A stretch of DNA of 55,049 nt from Paulinella micropora (lineage: Eukaryota > Cercozoa > Imbricatea > Euglyphida), in assembly GCA_009731375.1 (NCBI GenBank), contig BJOX01000060.1, positions 670,271 to 725,319 on the forward strand, in the 5' to 3' direction. The translations under genes and the position numbers were made by a program. The notes beneath the pieces are model-generated. The model was given only the letters and a program-made list of their open reading frames with translations, did no database searches and was not told the DNA's origin. Position 1 is the first letter of the stretch, and every line of letters begins with the position of its first letter. Below are positions 24,697 to 35,399 of the stretch, one piece after another.

Positions 24697-25060
24697 TCAA
24701 TGCTTGCATTGAAATCTCCCTGCAGCGAGCATTGAAATTTCAATGCATGCATTGAAATCACTTTTCACCTTTCAATGCATGCATCAAAATTTCAATGCAT
24801 CCTGCATTAGAATTTCAATGCATGCATCAGTGAAATCAATTTTCAGATTCCAATGCATGCATTGAAATTCCAATGCAGGATGCATTGAAATTTCAATGCA
24901 TGCATTGAAAGCTGAAAAATGATTTCAATGCATGCATTGAAAGCTGAAAAATTTTTTAATACATACATTGAAATTTCAATGCATGATGCATTGCATTTTC
25001 AATGCATGCATTGAAAGGTGAAAAGTAATTTCAATGCATGCATTGAAATTTCAATGCATC
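24697..25060. repeat. ATGCAT palindrome cluster 2
   Basis: Repeated TTTCAATGCATGCATTGAAA with spacer words AGCTGAAAA and CACTTTTCA. It lies between the last exon of the Lys/Glu-rich gene (25062) and the methyltransferase gene. Confidence 0.95.
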
Positions 25061-25061
25061 C

Positions 25062-25174
25062 TCATGGGGTGACGGTGTTCCACGCCATGTCATCCAGCTG
25101 TTTACCACATTTTTCACGCAGCCAAGCCACACACCTCTTGCCATAATGAATAGTAATACATTGCCCCAAAAAAT
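25062..25174 (-). CDS. Exon H (last) of an unrecognised multi-exon gene
   Basis: Acceptor TTTGTTGCAG, then FLGQCITIHYGKRCVAWLRE followed by KCGKQLDDMAWNTVTP and TGA at 25062-25064. Length 113 nt fits a phase-2 entry and terminal stop. The preceding exon is cut by a poly-C run and a 10-N gap, so the join cannot be verified. Confidence 0.45.
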
Positions 25175-25279
25175 CTGCAACAAAGAACAAAGAACAACCA
25201 CTCCCCTACTTTCAATCGCGACACAGTTTGGCTGAGAGCTATGCTGCGCAAACCCCCCCCCCCCCCCCCNNNNNNNNNN

Positions 25280-25669
25280 CATAAGCCTTCCGACCGCGCC
25301 TTCAGTACTCTGCTTCTTACTTCATCAGTGAAAACTATCCTTGCTCCTGGATCACCTTCTACTCCCCGGGCATCTCTGTGCTCCTCCTGAAACATCGAGC
25401 GTTCGGCCCGAGTCTTATCCTCATCTAGTACAACCTGCCGACCACCATAACCCATGATGGGTGTGTGTGGCTTGTCCACGCACAGCCTCCCCATCTGACT
25501 CTCGTGTTTAGGCACTACCACAGCACATAGTCCTGCCTCGCCCGCATCGATGAGGGACAAGAAACCACTGTTATATATATCCAGTCTGCAGTCGCAGTCT
25601 CTTTCCTGCCTGGACTGGATGCTGTTTTGCCCACAACTTCGCTATCTTCACCACAGCCCCTCTTATCGC
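25280..25669 (-). CDS. Exon G of the unrecognised multi-exon gene, frame slipped at a TA run
   Basis: Acceptor GTTATATACAG. The entry frame reads AIRGAVVKIAKLWAKQHPVQ then AGKRLRLQTGYI and hits TAA inside TATATATAA. Another frame then continues NSGFLSLIDAGEAGLCAVVV up to the gap, with MGRLCVDKPHTPIMGYGGRQ and a charged C-terminal part. The switch falls within the TA dinucleotide run, so slippage or a sequencing error there is the simplest explanation. I recognise no domain. It ends in the 10-N gap at 25270-25279 beside poly-C. Confidence 0.45.
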
Positions 25670-25746
25670 CTGTATATAACGAATACAAGGGAGATATACT
25701 ATGAACAGAGGTAAGGAGATAGGGGTACATCATAAACACGGAGTAC

Positions 25747-26340
25747 CTGGTTGGATTCGATGTTGGGAGCAGCTGATGTTGACGATGACGCAGACGTGCT
25801 GGGCTGAGCGGCCTGAAGCGCGGCAGGCTGCCCCTGGCTTGACGATGCCGGAGACGTAGACGCAGTCGCGCTGGACGCTAGCACAGCCGAAGTATCCACA
25901 GTCGAGCTGGACGATGACGACGACGACGACGCAGAAGCTTTGGTGGTGGCTACGGTCCTGCTTGGCGGCTTCTTCTTGTTATTCTCCACCTCCCCCTCCT
26001 CCTCCTCCCCCTCCTCCTCCTTCTTCTTCTGCTGCTCCTTCTTTTTCTTCTTCTGCTGCTCCTTCTTCTTCTGCTGCTGCTCCTTCTCCTTCTTCTCCTT
26101 CTCCTCCTCCTCCTCCTCCTTCCCCTCCTCCTCCTTCTTCTTCTGCTGCTCCTTCTTCTTCTGCTGCTGCTCCTTCTTCTTCTTCTGCTGCTCCTTCTTC
26201 TTCTCCTTCTTCTTCTTCTTCTTCTTCTTCTTCTTCTCCTCCTTCTTCTTCTCCTTCTCCTCCTCCCCCTCCTCCTCCGTGCTAGCATGCTTCTTCGCTG
26301 GGGGCTGCTGCTTTCTCCCAGCCTTCTTCGCTGAAGCCTC
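25747..26340 (-). CDS. Exon F: Lys/Glu/Gln-rich then Ser/Ala/Thr-rich region
   Basis: Acceptor TGTATGTAAG at the edge of an (ATAC)n intron, donor CAACCAG|GTACTC, both phase 0. The first part (EASAKKAGRKQQPPAKKHAS) leads into about 100 residues of EEEKEKKKEE and KKKEQQQKKK low complexity, then a Ser/Thr/Ala-rich linker. Such sequence is disordered or coiled coil. The repeat units code for Lys/Glu in this frame only, and entry and exit phases agree with neighbouring exons E and F. Confidence 0.55.
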
Positions 26341-26358
26341 CTTACATACATACATACA

Positions 26359-26389
<31 letters not shown>

Positions 26390-26426
26390 CATACATACGT
26401 ACATACATACACACATACACACATAC
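26341..26426. repeat. (ATAC)n forming an entire intron
   Basis: The 86-bp intron between exons E and F consists almost wholly of CATA tetramers. Its donor GTATGT and acceptor TGTAAG are themselves made from the repeat. Confidence 0.7.
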
Positions 26427-26773
26427 GTTGGCAGCCTTGTTCGAGACCGTCATCGCTTTGCTGGCAGCCTTCGTTTTTGCAGCCTTGTTCGAGCCCGTCC
26501 TCGCTTTGCTGGCAGCCTTGTTCGAGCCCATGCGTTTTTTGCGCTTTGCCTTTGCCACCGCTTGCCTGTATTTCTCCAACCTGTCCTGCCATTTTGTAAC
26601 CGAGCCGCTCAGGGATTGGAACCTGGCGTACATGATCACCAGGAACATGTTGACGTCGCACTTCATTATGTTCCGCTGGTAGTAATGGAAAATTTCTGCA
26701 AGCTTCTTGGCTGCCGCTTCGATGTACGCGAACTCATCGGGGTTTTTGATACAATCCATCCAGCCCTCCCAAG
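26427..26773 (-). CDS. Exon E of the unrecognised gene, with SNKAASKA repeats
   Basis: Acceptor ATTTGTTTGCAG and donor GCCAAC|GTATGT. It reads AWEGWMDCIKNPDEFAYIEA with further helical sequence (KKLAEIFHYYQRNIMKCDVN), ending in three near repeats of GSNKAASKA. The phase-1 entry fits exon D (which leaves one base), and the phase-0 exit fits exon F. No domain is recognised; the composition suggests a folded helical part followed by a basic tail. Confidence 0.55.
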
Positions 26774-26804
26774 CTGCAAACAAATAATGTTGAACAACTT
26801 GTGG

Positions 26805-27625
26805 ATGCATGCATTGAAATCACTGTTCAGCATTCAATGCATTTAAATCACTTTTCAGGATGCATTCAAATTACAATGCATGCATGAAACAAGAGAGTTG
26901 TACTTTTGATGGCCGGGTAGTCATGCGGCCACGCCCACAGCAGGAGGCAACTAAGTAACTCGTTGTGGAACTTCTGCTCCTCCGATGCGCTTGTGATTGC
27001 GGGTGCGTGGGTTGGCACCTTCTTCTTAAAGGCTTCCCGTTGGAAAACCTCACACTGCGGCAGCCCGTGTCGATACACGGCAGGCTGATCCACGTTGCAG
27101 ACGATGACCAAAGAATCTTCTCTTGGATAGTCCCTGGGCCACGCATCCGCCTTCTTCAACATCGGGTACGCTTCTTTGAGCATCTCGAAGGTAATATGCC
27201 CCTTGCTGTCCCACCGAGAGTGACTGCGAAAGTACACACAAGAATGTATATACATAAACCTTGACCTTGTAGAATTTCAATGTATGCATTCCAATTTCAA
27301 TGCAACCTGCATTGAAATTTCAATGCATGCATTGAAAGCAAGACAGTCATTTCAATACATGCATTGACATTTCAATGCAGGGTGCATTGAAATTTCAATG
27401 CATGTATTGAAATGACTTATATTAATTTCAATGCATGCATTGAAATTTCAATGCATCATGCATTCAAATTTCAATGCATGCATTGAAATTAACGTAAAGC
27501 TTTCAATGCATAGAAATTTCAGTTTCAATGCATAATGCATTGAAATTTCTATGCATGCATTGAAATTATTGTAAAGCTTTCAATGCATGCATTGAAATTA
27601 ATGTAAAGCTTTCAATGCATCATAC
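26805..27625. repeat. ATGCAT palindrome clusters 3 and 4 (two introns)
   Basis: Copies at 26805-26890 and 27270-27625 fill the introns on both sides of exon D. A shared word, TACATAAACCTTGACCTTGT, occurs at 27251 and 27622 next to the exon ends. Confidence 0.93.
26904..27223 (-). CDS. Exon D of the unrecognised gene
   Basis: Acceptor TGTGTACTTTCGCAG and donor ATCAAAA|GTACAA. It reads SHSRWDSKGHITFEMLKEAY then PMLKKADAWPRDYPREDSLV and IVCNVDQPAVYRHGLPQCEV, with AWPRDYP and AWPHDYP as an internal echo. No stop occurs in the exon. No family is recognised. Confidence 0.5.
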
Positions 27626-27637
27626 ATAAACCTTGAC

Positions 27638-28582
27638 CTTGTCGATGACATGCCACCACCCCAGGGACGCTGAGACATGAGCCACCGTAGCTTTGAGCCT
27701 GATGCCGCTATGGTCTCCACTATACACAGGCAAGTATAGCTTTGTGAGCATATAGACATGATTTTCATGCATACAAACGTAACACACACTATTAGAGCTC
27801 CAGACATCGGCGCCCCACTTTCTCTTGTGCACTGTCCAGGAGCCGTGTTTGTACTTGCGCCACTTCTCCAGAACATCCTTTTTGTTTTCATCACTAACTT
27901 CCCTGTTGTACTCACTAGCAAGCTGCTCCACTCTACTCCAATGTTCTTCAGGATTCGCCACCTTCGCTTCCTTTATAAAAGCACGCTTTGCATCGTCGAG
28001 GGTGTCCAGGAACGGGTTGTCAAAGACTTGCTCCTCCGGTTTAGGGTCGTCATCCGGGTCCCTGCTCTCATCCTCGTCCTCCTCATCCTCCTCGCTGTCG
28101 GACATGTTCTCCCCGTCCGATTCCGAGCCAATTTGCCCAGCCTGGACCCGCAGCACTTTCATGCTTGCCTTCGTTTTAGCCAGCTTCGCTTCCAGCGCAG
28201 CCGCTCTCTCCCGCTCCCTGTTCATCTGCAACGTTGTCAATGCCGCGTACTCCTGTACCCATGATATAATATTAGGACAGCGGGGCTTGGACCTGATGCA
28301 GTCCAGACCTGCTAGTCGAACCCACGCTTCATACGGACTTGCCGGGTTGAGTTTCTTGTACACCGCAGACAAATGCTTCTGGTGATGTGGAGGCAGGTGC
28401 GCAGGCACAAAGCGACATTCTGGGTCACTCAACATACTGAACACGCTCATTTTCCACTCGACAGGTACATCGCCTGTGTCGATGTAACGTCGCTGCATCA
28501 TCTTCATCATTGCCAAGCTGCGGGAAATCTTGTCCAGCATTGGAGGAGTGAACCTGGCAGCCCAGGGCGAACTCTTCGAAAG
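27638..28582 (-). CDS. Exon C (945 nt) of the unrecognised gene
   Basis: Acceptor GTGCTATGCTAG, then LSKSSPWAARFTPPMLDKIS and an open 315-codon frame. Visible parts are a helical N-terminal region (RSLAMMKMMQRRYIDTGDVP), PASPYEAWVRLAGLDCIRSK, a coiled coil (NRERERAAALEAKLAKTKAS), an acidic stretch (SDSEEDEEDEDESRDPDDDP), and a basic C-terminal half ending VSASLGWWHVIDK before the donor-like GTCAAG. The length and varied composition make this the strongest evidence for a real host gene here. Function unknown; acidic and coiled-coil regions are common in nuclear proteins but are not diagnostic. Confidence 0.6.
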
Positions 28583-28725
28583 CTAGCATAGCACACAGCA
28601 TGGAAAATGAAATACATGTACTAGCAAAAGCTCGCTAGCAGAGGACGAACGCTTCGAAAGCTAGCATAGCACACAGCGAGGAAATGAAATACATGTACTA
28701 GCAAAAGCTCGCTAGCAGAGGTCAC
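28565..28725. repeat. ~80-bp tandem duplication over the exon C acceptor
   Basis: GAACGCTTCGAAAGCTAGCA with CACACAGCGAGGAAATGAAA and TACATGTACTAGCAAAAGCT is present twice in tandem. The acceptor of exon C (CTAG|CTTTCG) is therefore duplicated. Confidence 0.88.
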
Positions 28726-28734
28726 GGAAATGGA

Positions 28735-29215
28735 ATTTCGATGCATGCATTGCAATTTCAATGCAACCTGATTTGAAATTTCCTGCATTGAAATTTCAAT
28801 GCATGCATTTAAATGACTGTCTTGCTTTCAATGCATGCATTGAAATTTCAATGCATCATGCATTGAAATTTCAATGCATGCATTGAAATTAATGTAAAGC
28901 TTTCAATACATGCATTGAAATTTCAATGCATCATGCATTGCAATTTCAATGCATGCATTGAAATTAATGTAAAGTCATTTCAATGCATGTATTGAAATTT
29001 CAATGCAGGATGCGTAATGTTTTGTCCGTATCAACTAGGTTTGTATACAAGAAAAAATCAGGTTCAGGGATTTTGGAACCGGGCAGGAATTCCTGCTCAG
29101 TGCGCGCATTGAAATTTCAATACATACATTGAAATGACATTACATTAATTTCAATGCATGCATTGAAGTTTCAATGCATCTGCATGCATTGAAATTAATG
29201 TAACGCATGCATTGA
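28735..29215. repeat. ATGCAT palindrome cluster 5 (intron)
   Basis: Dense TTTCAATGCATGCATTGAAA copies with the spacer AATTAATGTAAAGC. About 60 bp of unique DNA interrupts at 29010-29095. Confidence 0.95.
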
Positions 29216-29391
29216 AATGAGTTTGAGTATGTTATACTACACCATATGTTTATTACCGTTCACGCAGGGCTGGGCGAGCGTGTTACTCCTAGAGGGGACT
29301 GCAACTCTTTGTTGTGATTGGGTGGTTCGGGTGTGTTGGGTTCGGTGGGGGGGAAGGGGTGAGTGTGGGCTTGCAGGTGGGGGGGGAGTGG

Positions 29392-29657
29392 NNNNNNNNN
29401 NNNNNNNNNNNNNNNNNNNNNNNNNNNNNNNNNNNNNNNNNNNNNNNNNNNNNNNNNNNNNNNNNNNNNNNNNNNNNNNNNNNNNNNNNNNNNNNNNNNN
29501 NNNNNNNNNNNNNNNNNNNNNNNNNNNNNNNNNNNNNNNNNNNNNNNNNNNNNNNNNNNNNNNNNNNNNNNNNNNNNNNNNNNNNNNNNNNNNNNNNNNN
29601 NNNNNNNNNNNNNNNNNNNNNNNNNNNNNNNNNNNNNNNNNNNNNNNNNNNNNNNNN
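29392..29657. other. Assembly gap (266 N) beside poly-G
   Basis: Run of N flanked on the right by a G run at 29658-29685. Confidence 0.95.
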
Positions 29658-29688
<31 letters not shown>

Positions 29689-29836
29689 TGTGGGGAGCAG
29701 AGGCTGGCAGGGAAAGGAGGGGGATGTGGTGAGGCTGTGCAGCAGCAGCAGCAGAAGAACAAGAAGAAACACGAAGACGAGAAGCCACAAATGGCTCGTC
29801 GTCATCGCTTGAGTCTTCTTCTGGTGCCTCTTCCCC
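29658..29836 (-). CDS. Exon B (partial) of the unrecognised gene
   Basis: Acceptor AATGTGGTGGCAG, then GEEAPEEDSSDDDEPFVASR followed by Ser/Ala-rich sequence. It passes into a poly-G/poly-C tract and the gap 29392-29657, so its 3' limit is unknown. The acidic DSSDDDE stretch resembles a casein-kinase-2-type phospho-site, an inference from composition only. Confidence 0.4.
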
Positions 29837-30017
29837 CTGCCACCACATTTGAGATGCATTTATGCTTAATATGCATGTCATGTGTGTGAATTTGCTCCCC
29901 TTGCTCTCTCTCTCATACGCACTCACAAACTCTCTCACTGTCTGTGGTAAACTTCTCACCTTTCGCCCTGACAAGCATATATATATGTTTTGTGTTGGTG
30001 TCATTTTTTACATCCTT

Positions 30018-30415
30018 TTCAATGCATGCATTGACATTTCAATGCATCATGCATTGAACTTTCAATGCATGCATTGAAATTAATGTAAAGCTTTCAATGC
30101 ATGCATTGCAATTTCAATGCAAAATGCATTGCAATTTCAATGCATGCATTGAAATTAATGTAATGTCATTTCAATGCATGTATTGAAATTTCAATGCAGG
30201 ATGCATTGAAACTTCATTGCATGCATTGAAATGAATTACACCATTTTCAATGCATGCATTGAAATTTCAATGCATCATGCATTGAAATGTCGATGCATGC
30301 ATTTAAATTAATAAAAAGCTTTCAATGCATACATTAAAATTTCAATGCAGGATGCATTGAAATGTCAATGCATGCATTGAAATTAATGTAAAGTCATTTC
30401 AATACGTGCATTAAA
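30018..30415. repeat. ATGCAT palindrome cluster 6 (intron)
   Basis: The same 20-bp palindrome, with the composite TTTCAATGCAKSATGCATTG recurring. Confidence 0.95.
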
Positions 30416-30420
30416 AGCTC

Positions 30421-30429
30421 AAAAGTAGT

Positions 30430-30486
<57 letters not shown>

Positions 30487-30557
30487 ATAAGCAAATCCAC
30501 TAGAGGTAATGCTTTGGGCACACTTTGAAACAGTAGTCATTCTAAAGTGTGCCCAAA
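30421..30557. repeat. (GTA)n and a 14-bp inverted repeat
   Basis: (GTA)n at 30426-30486. TTTGGGCACACTTT (30513-30526) and its exact complement AAAGTGTGCCCAAA (30544-30557) form a perfect stem with a 17-nt loop. Confidence 0.9.
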
Positions 30558-30608
30558 ACCTTCAACAACCGGTGCAGCGTTTCGAGGCAGGCGGGCTCGC
30601 TAGCGTAC

Positions 30609-31055
30609 CGTTATGTCGAGCGACTCCACCAGGTCCTGGTTGCTCTCACTGCCCTTCTTGGCCTCCTTGAGTGCGTCATCTCGAACATTTGCAGGAAGTG
30701 CCGCCCATGCCAGCTCAGCAGGAGTAGGAAGGTCGCCCAAGTGGGTTCCAGGCTCAGGAAGAAACTTGGAGCCCTTGCCCCAGTGTGCTTCGATTTGGAA
30801 CAGCTCCTGCCGCCGTGCTTCTTTCTCCACGTCAGTCTCCTTCTCCTCGTCCTCTTCCTTCTCCCCCCCCTGTACCTCATGCTCTGCCTGTTTCTCGGCG
30901 GCCTCTTCCTCTTCCTCTTCCTCTTCCTCTTTCTCTTCTTCTTCCTCGGCTCCCTCTTCCTCTTCCTCTTCCTCTTCCTCGACGGCCTCATTCTCTTGCT
31001 CTGCCTCTTCCGTGGCTTCCTTGGCTTCCTCTTCCTGGGTGCCCGCGTCGGCTTC
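30609..31055 (-). CDS. Exon A of the unrecognised gene: Glu-rich, then globular part
   Basis: Acceptor CTCTCTCTCAG (from a CT repeat) and donor ATAACG|GTACGC; 447 nt, phase 0 in and out. A Glu-rich half (about 90 residues of EEEE with Ala/Lys) is followed by FQIEAHWGKGSKFLPEPGTH and LPTPAELAWAALPANVRDDA then LKEAKKGSESNQDLVESLDI. The second half is non-repetitive and looks like folded protein. This is the most upstream exon visible; the start codon is probably beyond the gap at 31398. Confidence 0.5.
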
Positions 31056-31103
<48 letters not shown>

Positions 31104-31107
31104 ATGT

Positions 31108-31397
<290 letters not shown>

Positions 31398-32028
31398 NNN
31401 NNNNNNNNNNNNNNNNNNNNNNNNNNNNNNNNNNNNNNNNNNNNNNNNNNNNNNNNNNNNNNNNNNNNNNNNNNNNNNNNNNNNNNNNNNNNNNNNNNNN
31501 NNNNNNNNNNNNNNNNNNNNNNNNNNNNNNNNNNNNNNNNNNNNNNNNNNNNNNNNNNNNNNNNNNNNNNNNNNNNNNNNNNNNNNNNNNNNNNNNNNNN
31601 NNNNNNNNNNNNNNNNNNNNNNNNNNNNNNNNNNNNNNNNNNNNNNNNNNNNNNNNNNNNNNNNNNNNNNNNNNNNNNNNNNNNNNNNNNNNNNNNNNNN
31701 NNNNNNNNNNNNNNNNNNNNNNNNNNNNNNNNNNNNNNNNNNNNNNNNNNNNNNNNNNNNNNNNNNNNNNNNNNNNNNNNNNNNNNNNNNNNNNNNNNNN
31801 NNNNNNNNNNNNNNNNNNNNNNNNNNNNNNNNNNNNNNNNNNNNNNNNNNNNNNNNNNNNNNNNNNNNNNNNNNNNNNNNNNNNNNNNNNNNNNNNNNNN
31901 NNNNNNNNNNNNNNNNNNNNNNNNNNNNNNNNNNNNNNNNNNNNNNNNNNNNNNNNNNNNNNNNNNNNNNNNNNNNNNNNNNNNNNNNNNNNNNNNNNNN
32001 NNNNNNNNNNNNNNNNNNNNNNNNNNNN
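31398..32028. other. Assembly gap (631 N)
   Basis: Run of N with GT/GA repeats on both sides; the 5' part of the Gypsy element may be missing here. Confidence 0.95.
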
Positions 32029-32051
32029 TGTGTGTGTGTGTGTGTGTGTGT

Positions 32052-32135
<84 letters not shown>

Positions 32136-32155
32136 AAGGAGAGAGAAGAGTGATG

Positions 32156-33725
32156 AGGTGGCGCTTGGCACCAGGGGTATACTACCTTCCGTGGCTGGCG
32201 TTTGCTTGCGGTCACAGAAGAGCTATCAAGGGACCCGAAGGAGGGAGGCCGGGTATGATGTTACCGGATTGGAAGAAACCGTTTGTCCTAGGCACGGATG
32301 CATCGGGCTATGCGATTGGAGGAGTCTTACAACAAATGGATGAGGTATCGGACGTACCAAGACCCGTGACGTTCATTAGTAGACAACTGTCAAAGGAAGA
32401 AAGACAGAATTGTACAAGACACCGGGAAACGCTAGCTATCGTTTGGGCCTTCAGAAGGCTAAGGGGATACCTGTGGGGAGCCAAGAACACGTTGGTGAGG
32501 ACGGACCATCACAACTTGAAATGGCTCATGAGTCAGGATCAGAAGGGGCGATTAGCCAGATGGCAACAGGAACTGGCGGAATACCACTTCACTATCGAGT
32601 ATCTGAAAGGAAAGGACAATGTCAAGGCGGATACAATGTCCCGTCAAGGCAAGGACAAGATTGAACAGGAGGAAATTAAGGAAGACGAGGTCTACTCAAT
32701 TAGAGTAAGACTGGAGGATCCTGTTCATGATGGCACAGGCTATGCCCGATTCAGATTCACGACACTGGAGTCTGTTTTCGCGATGTCAGGATGCACCCTA
32801 TCCTTGGAAGAATTGGAGAATGATCGTGACTTTGACAAAAAGAAACCCAGAGGGTTAGTGTGCTACAAGAGGGACAATTGGAAAACCTCAGTTCATTGTG
32901 TATCAGAGGAAGCATACGCCTTTCAAGCGGCCACTGAACCGTTACCGGATATCTGTTGTAAGGACTGTCTAGACAGTAGAATCTATGAAGCGTTGTGAAG
33001 TCTGCGATGAGATCCTGTGGAAAGAAAGTGAGAAGGCGGACTTACTTTACGACACGCAAGATGTCATAGATTACGAGAAATCCTGGAGGTTTCAGAGGAG
33101 TCAGCTCTTCTGGATCATGGAGGACCGGGTGCAAGACCTAGGAGACCAACATCCCGACAGAGCTGCACTCGCACAAGAGGATAGGCAGGATATCAGAATT
33201 GCTTCTGTGGAGGCCTTCAAAAGACTGACAAAGTCAGATGCGGAATATAAGGAGCTCGTGGAACACATGCTCAACCAGTCAGGAAAGACTCTGACAGAAA
33301 AGATCAAGAATCAGATGAAACATCTGACGTGGAAGGATGATCTTATCTGGGTTTAAGGGCCCAGGAGGAGCATACGAGAAGCAGGAGGACAAATGGACTA
33401 TTTGGGTTCCAAAGGATTTGAGACTGCACATTCTGGTGCAGCTCACCATTGTCCGTTATCGAGCCATCCAGGATTTGAGCAGATGAAATATGCGGTTATG
33501 CGCAAGTTTTGGTGGCATGGAATGACCAAACAGATCAGGAGGTTCGTGGAAGGATGTGTTCATTGTAAAAGAGCGAAAACGGTATATCAACCGAACAAAG
33601 TACACCTGATGGAGTTCGACCTGTCGGCGGACATCTTTGATGTGATTCATATTGACCATGTGGGATCCTTACCAGAATCAGTGGATGGATTCAAGTATGT
33701 GTTGACGGTCAAGCAAGTGTACTAA
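32156..33725 (+). pseudogene. Ty3/Gypsy pol relic: RNase H and integrase N-terminus
   Basis: First frame to 32998: MLPDWKKPFVLGTDASGYAI opens a retroviral-type RNase H with catalytic Asp (TDAS), Glu (RHRETLAIVWA) and Asp (RTDHHNLKWL), ending NVKADTMSR, the usual Gypsy RNase H end. A second frame (32985-33356) carries a charged connector. After a +1/-1 shift comes the integrase zinc-binding HHCC module (SHPGFEQMKYAVMRKFWWHG ... CVHCKRAKT) and the first catalytic Asp in VIHIDHVGSLPES. The frame then stops at 33723-33725. The RT palm is absent upstream (microsatellite and gap) and the rest of the integrase is missing downstream. No LTRs are seen. Frame changes near 33350 and 33440 and both truncations mark it as dead. 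Confidence 0.85.
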
Positions 33726-34940
33726 ATAAACTGGAATTGACCATCCCAGCGTCTTTTGGTACCTTCCCCGCGGGCCTGTTCTCGGAAGTATTTTGAGATC
33801 AAATGACAGCCGTGTGTGTATTCATTTGAATGCCGGTTGGTAATTTCCTCACAGGAGGGTAGTCAAGACTTACAGAAGTTTGAAAATAGGTAATTGTCCT
33901 TGTGGTGGGCCAATATGACATCTCTACAACGAGCAAGCGTTCTTTATTATTTAAAGTCGTTAAGTGGAAAAAAACTTGAAATGAATATTCTAAACTTGAT
34001 ATATACATTACTAACAAAATTTCCTACAATGGCGCGGCTTCCCCTATTCTAAGGAATTGTACAAAATAGCTGCCCATCATTCATTACGCAACTACTCACA
34101 GATATGATGATATAATTTTGTAGGCGCGGATAGGTATATAAATATGTTATGTTCAAGTTTCTTACACCCCTAGACACAGTAATGTACAGATGAACCAACC
34201 ATATATATGGTTGGTTGTTAGTGTGCAATTCAAGTTATCCTGAGACAGTTGGACACGATAATATTAATACAGGTAACCGGTAGTGCTTTTTACACCTGAT
34301 TGAATATTATCGTTAGGCCCCGCCGGACAATTGGAAACAGCTGTCTGAAGGCTGTTTCCTTGTTGTTTGGCTCTGAAAGCCTACGACGGTCTCCTACATT
34401 TTCTCACCATATTGGTTTCCTTTTTTTCTAGAGAGGAGGAAGATTAGGTTATTCTCAGAGTGCTTGAATGGATTGGAATAAGAACCCGGCATACTGTCAA
34501 CAATACAATGAATAAATGTCTATGTCTATGTCTATGTCTATGTCTATGTCTAGGTCTAGGTCTATGTCTATGTCTATGTCTATGTCTATGTCTATAAGTC
34601 TTTCTGATCTCAACCGACAAAAGTGGAGGCCCAGCTTAAAATTTTCTTTCTCCAATTCCATTCAATCATTTTGATAGGAGCCATTTTCCTTATACATAAA
34701 AGGCCAGCTCGTCCTTGCACGCTGCTAGGTGGTCCACGAACGAGCACTTGGCTCCGGCCGTCTCCAACTTGATGATTTTTTCCACCACTATATATATAAA
34801 TAAATAAAATGATACATACAAAAATACATACATATATATGTATATATACATATATACATACATATAAAAAATGTTGATTGATGGTAGCTAATATAGGTCG
34901 CCTGGTGTAGTAGCTTTATGTCAAATACTTCACTTACGTT
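33726..34940. other. AT-rich noncoding DNA with small palindromes
   Basis: Perfect 24-bp palindrome AACCAACCATAT and its complement at 34193-34216. Inverted repeat ACGATAATATT / AATATTATCGT at 34255-34265 and 34303-34313 with inner CAGGT/ACCTG, suggestive of a tiny foldback element. GGAAACAGC / GCTGTTTCC stem just after it. (TCTATG)n hexamer at 34517-34596. No gene seen. Confidence 0.75.
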
Positions 34941-34966
34941 ATCTATCTATCTACCTATCTATCTAA

Positions 34967-35041
<75 letters not shown>

Positions 35042-35050
35042 AGATATCTG

Positions 35051-35126
<76 letters not shown>
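34941..35126. repeat. (CTAT)n arrays
   Basis: Two CTAT blocks separated by TTAGATATCTG. Confidence 0.97.
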
Positions 35127-35244
35127 GGAATCACTGCACATGACAACTCAAGGTTGCATGTTTATCATCGATGCATGATCAAGATCGATGGAACATAAAA
35201 TCAGTCTTGGAATATCATCTTACCATCGTTGGAGGAGTCGGTAG

Positions 35245-35356
35245 GCAGCAACTTGCCTGAGTTCTGATACTGCTCTGTAAACTGAGCAGAAAGGCTACAG
35301 CAACTTGCCTGAGTTCTGATACTGCTCAGTAAACTTGAGCAGAAAGGCTACAGATA
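35245..35356. repeat. ~54-bp tandem duplication
   Basis: CAGCAACTTGCCTGAGTTCT followed by GATACTGCTC and GAGCAGAAAGGCTACAG occurs twice; copies differ at two positions. CTGCTCWGTAAACTKGAGCAG within it is a short hairpin. Confidence 0.9.
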
Positions 35357-35399
35357 CCCCCAAGCTGTGGAATACTGACCTGAGGCTAGATTTGTTCTA

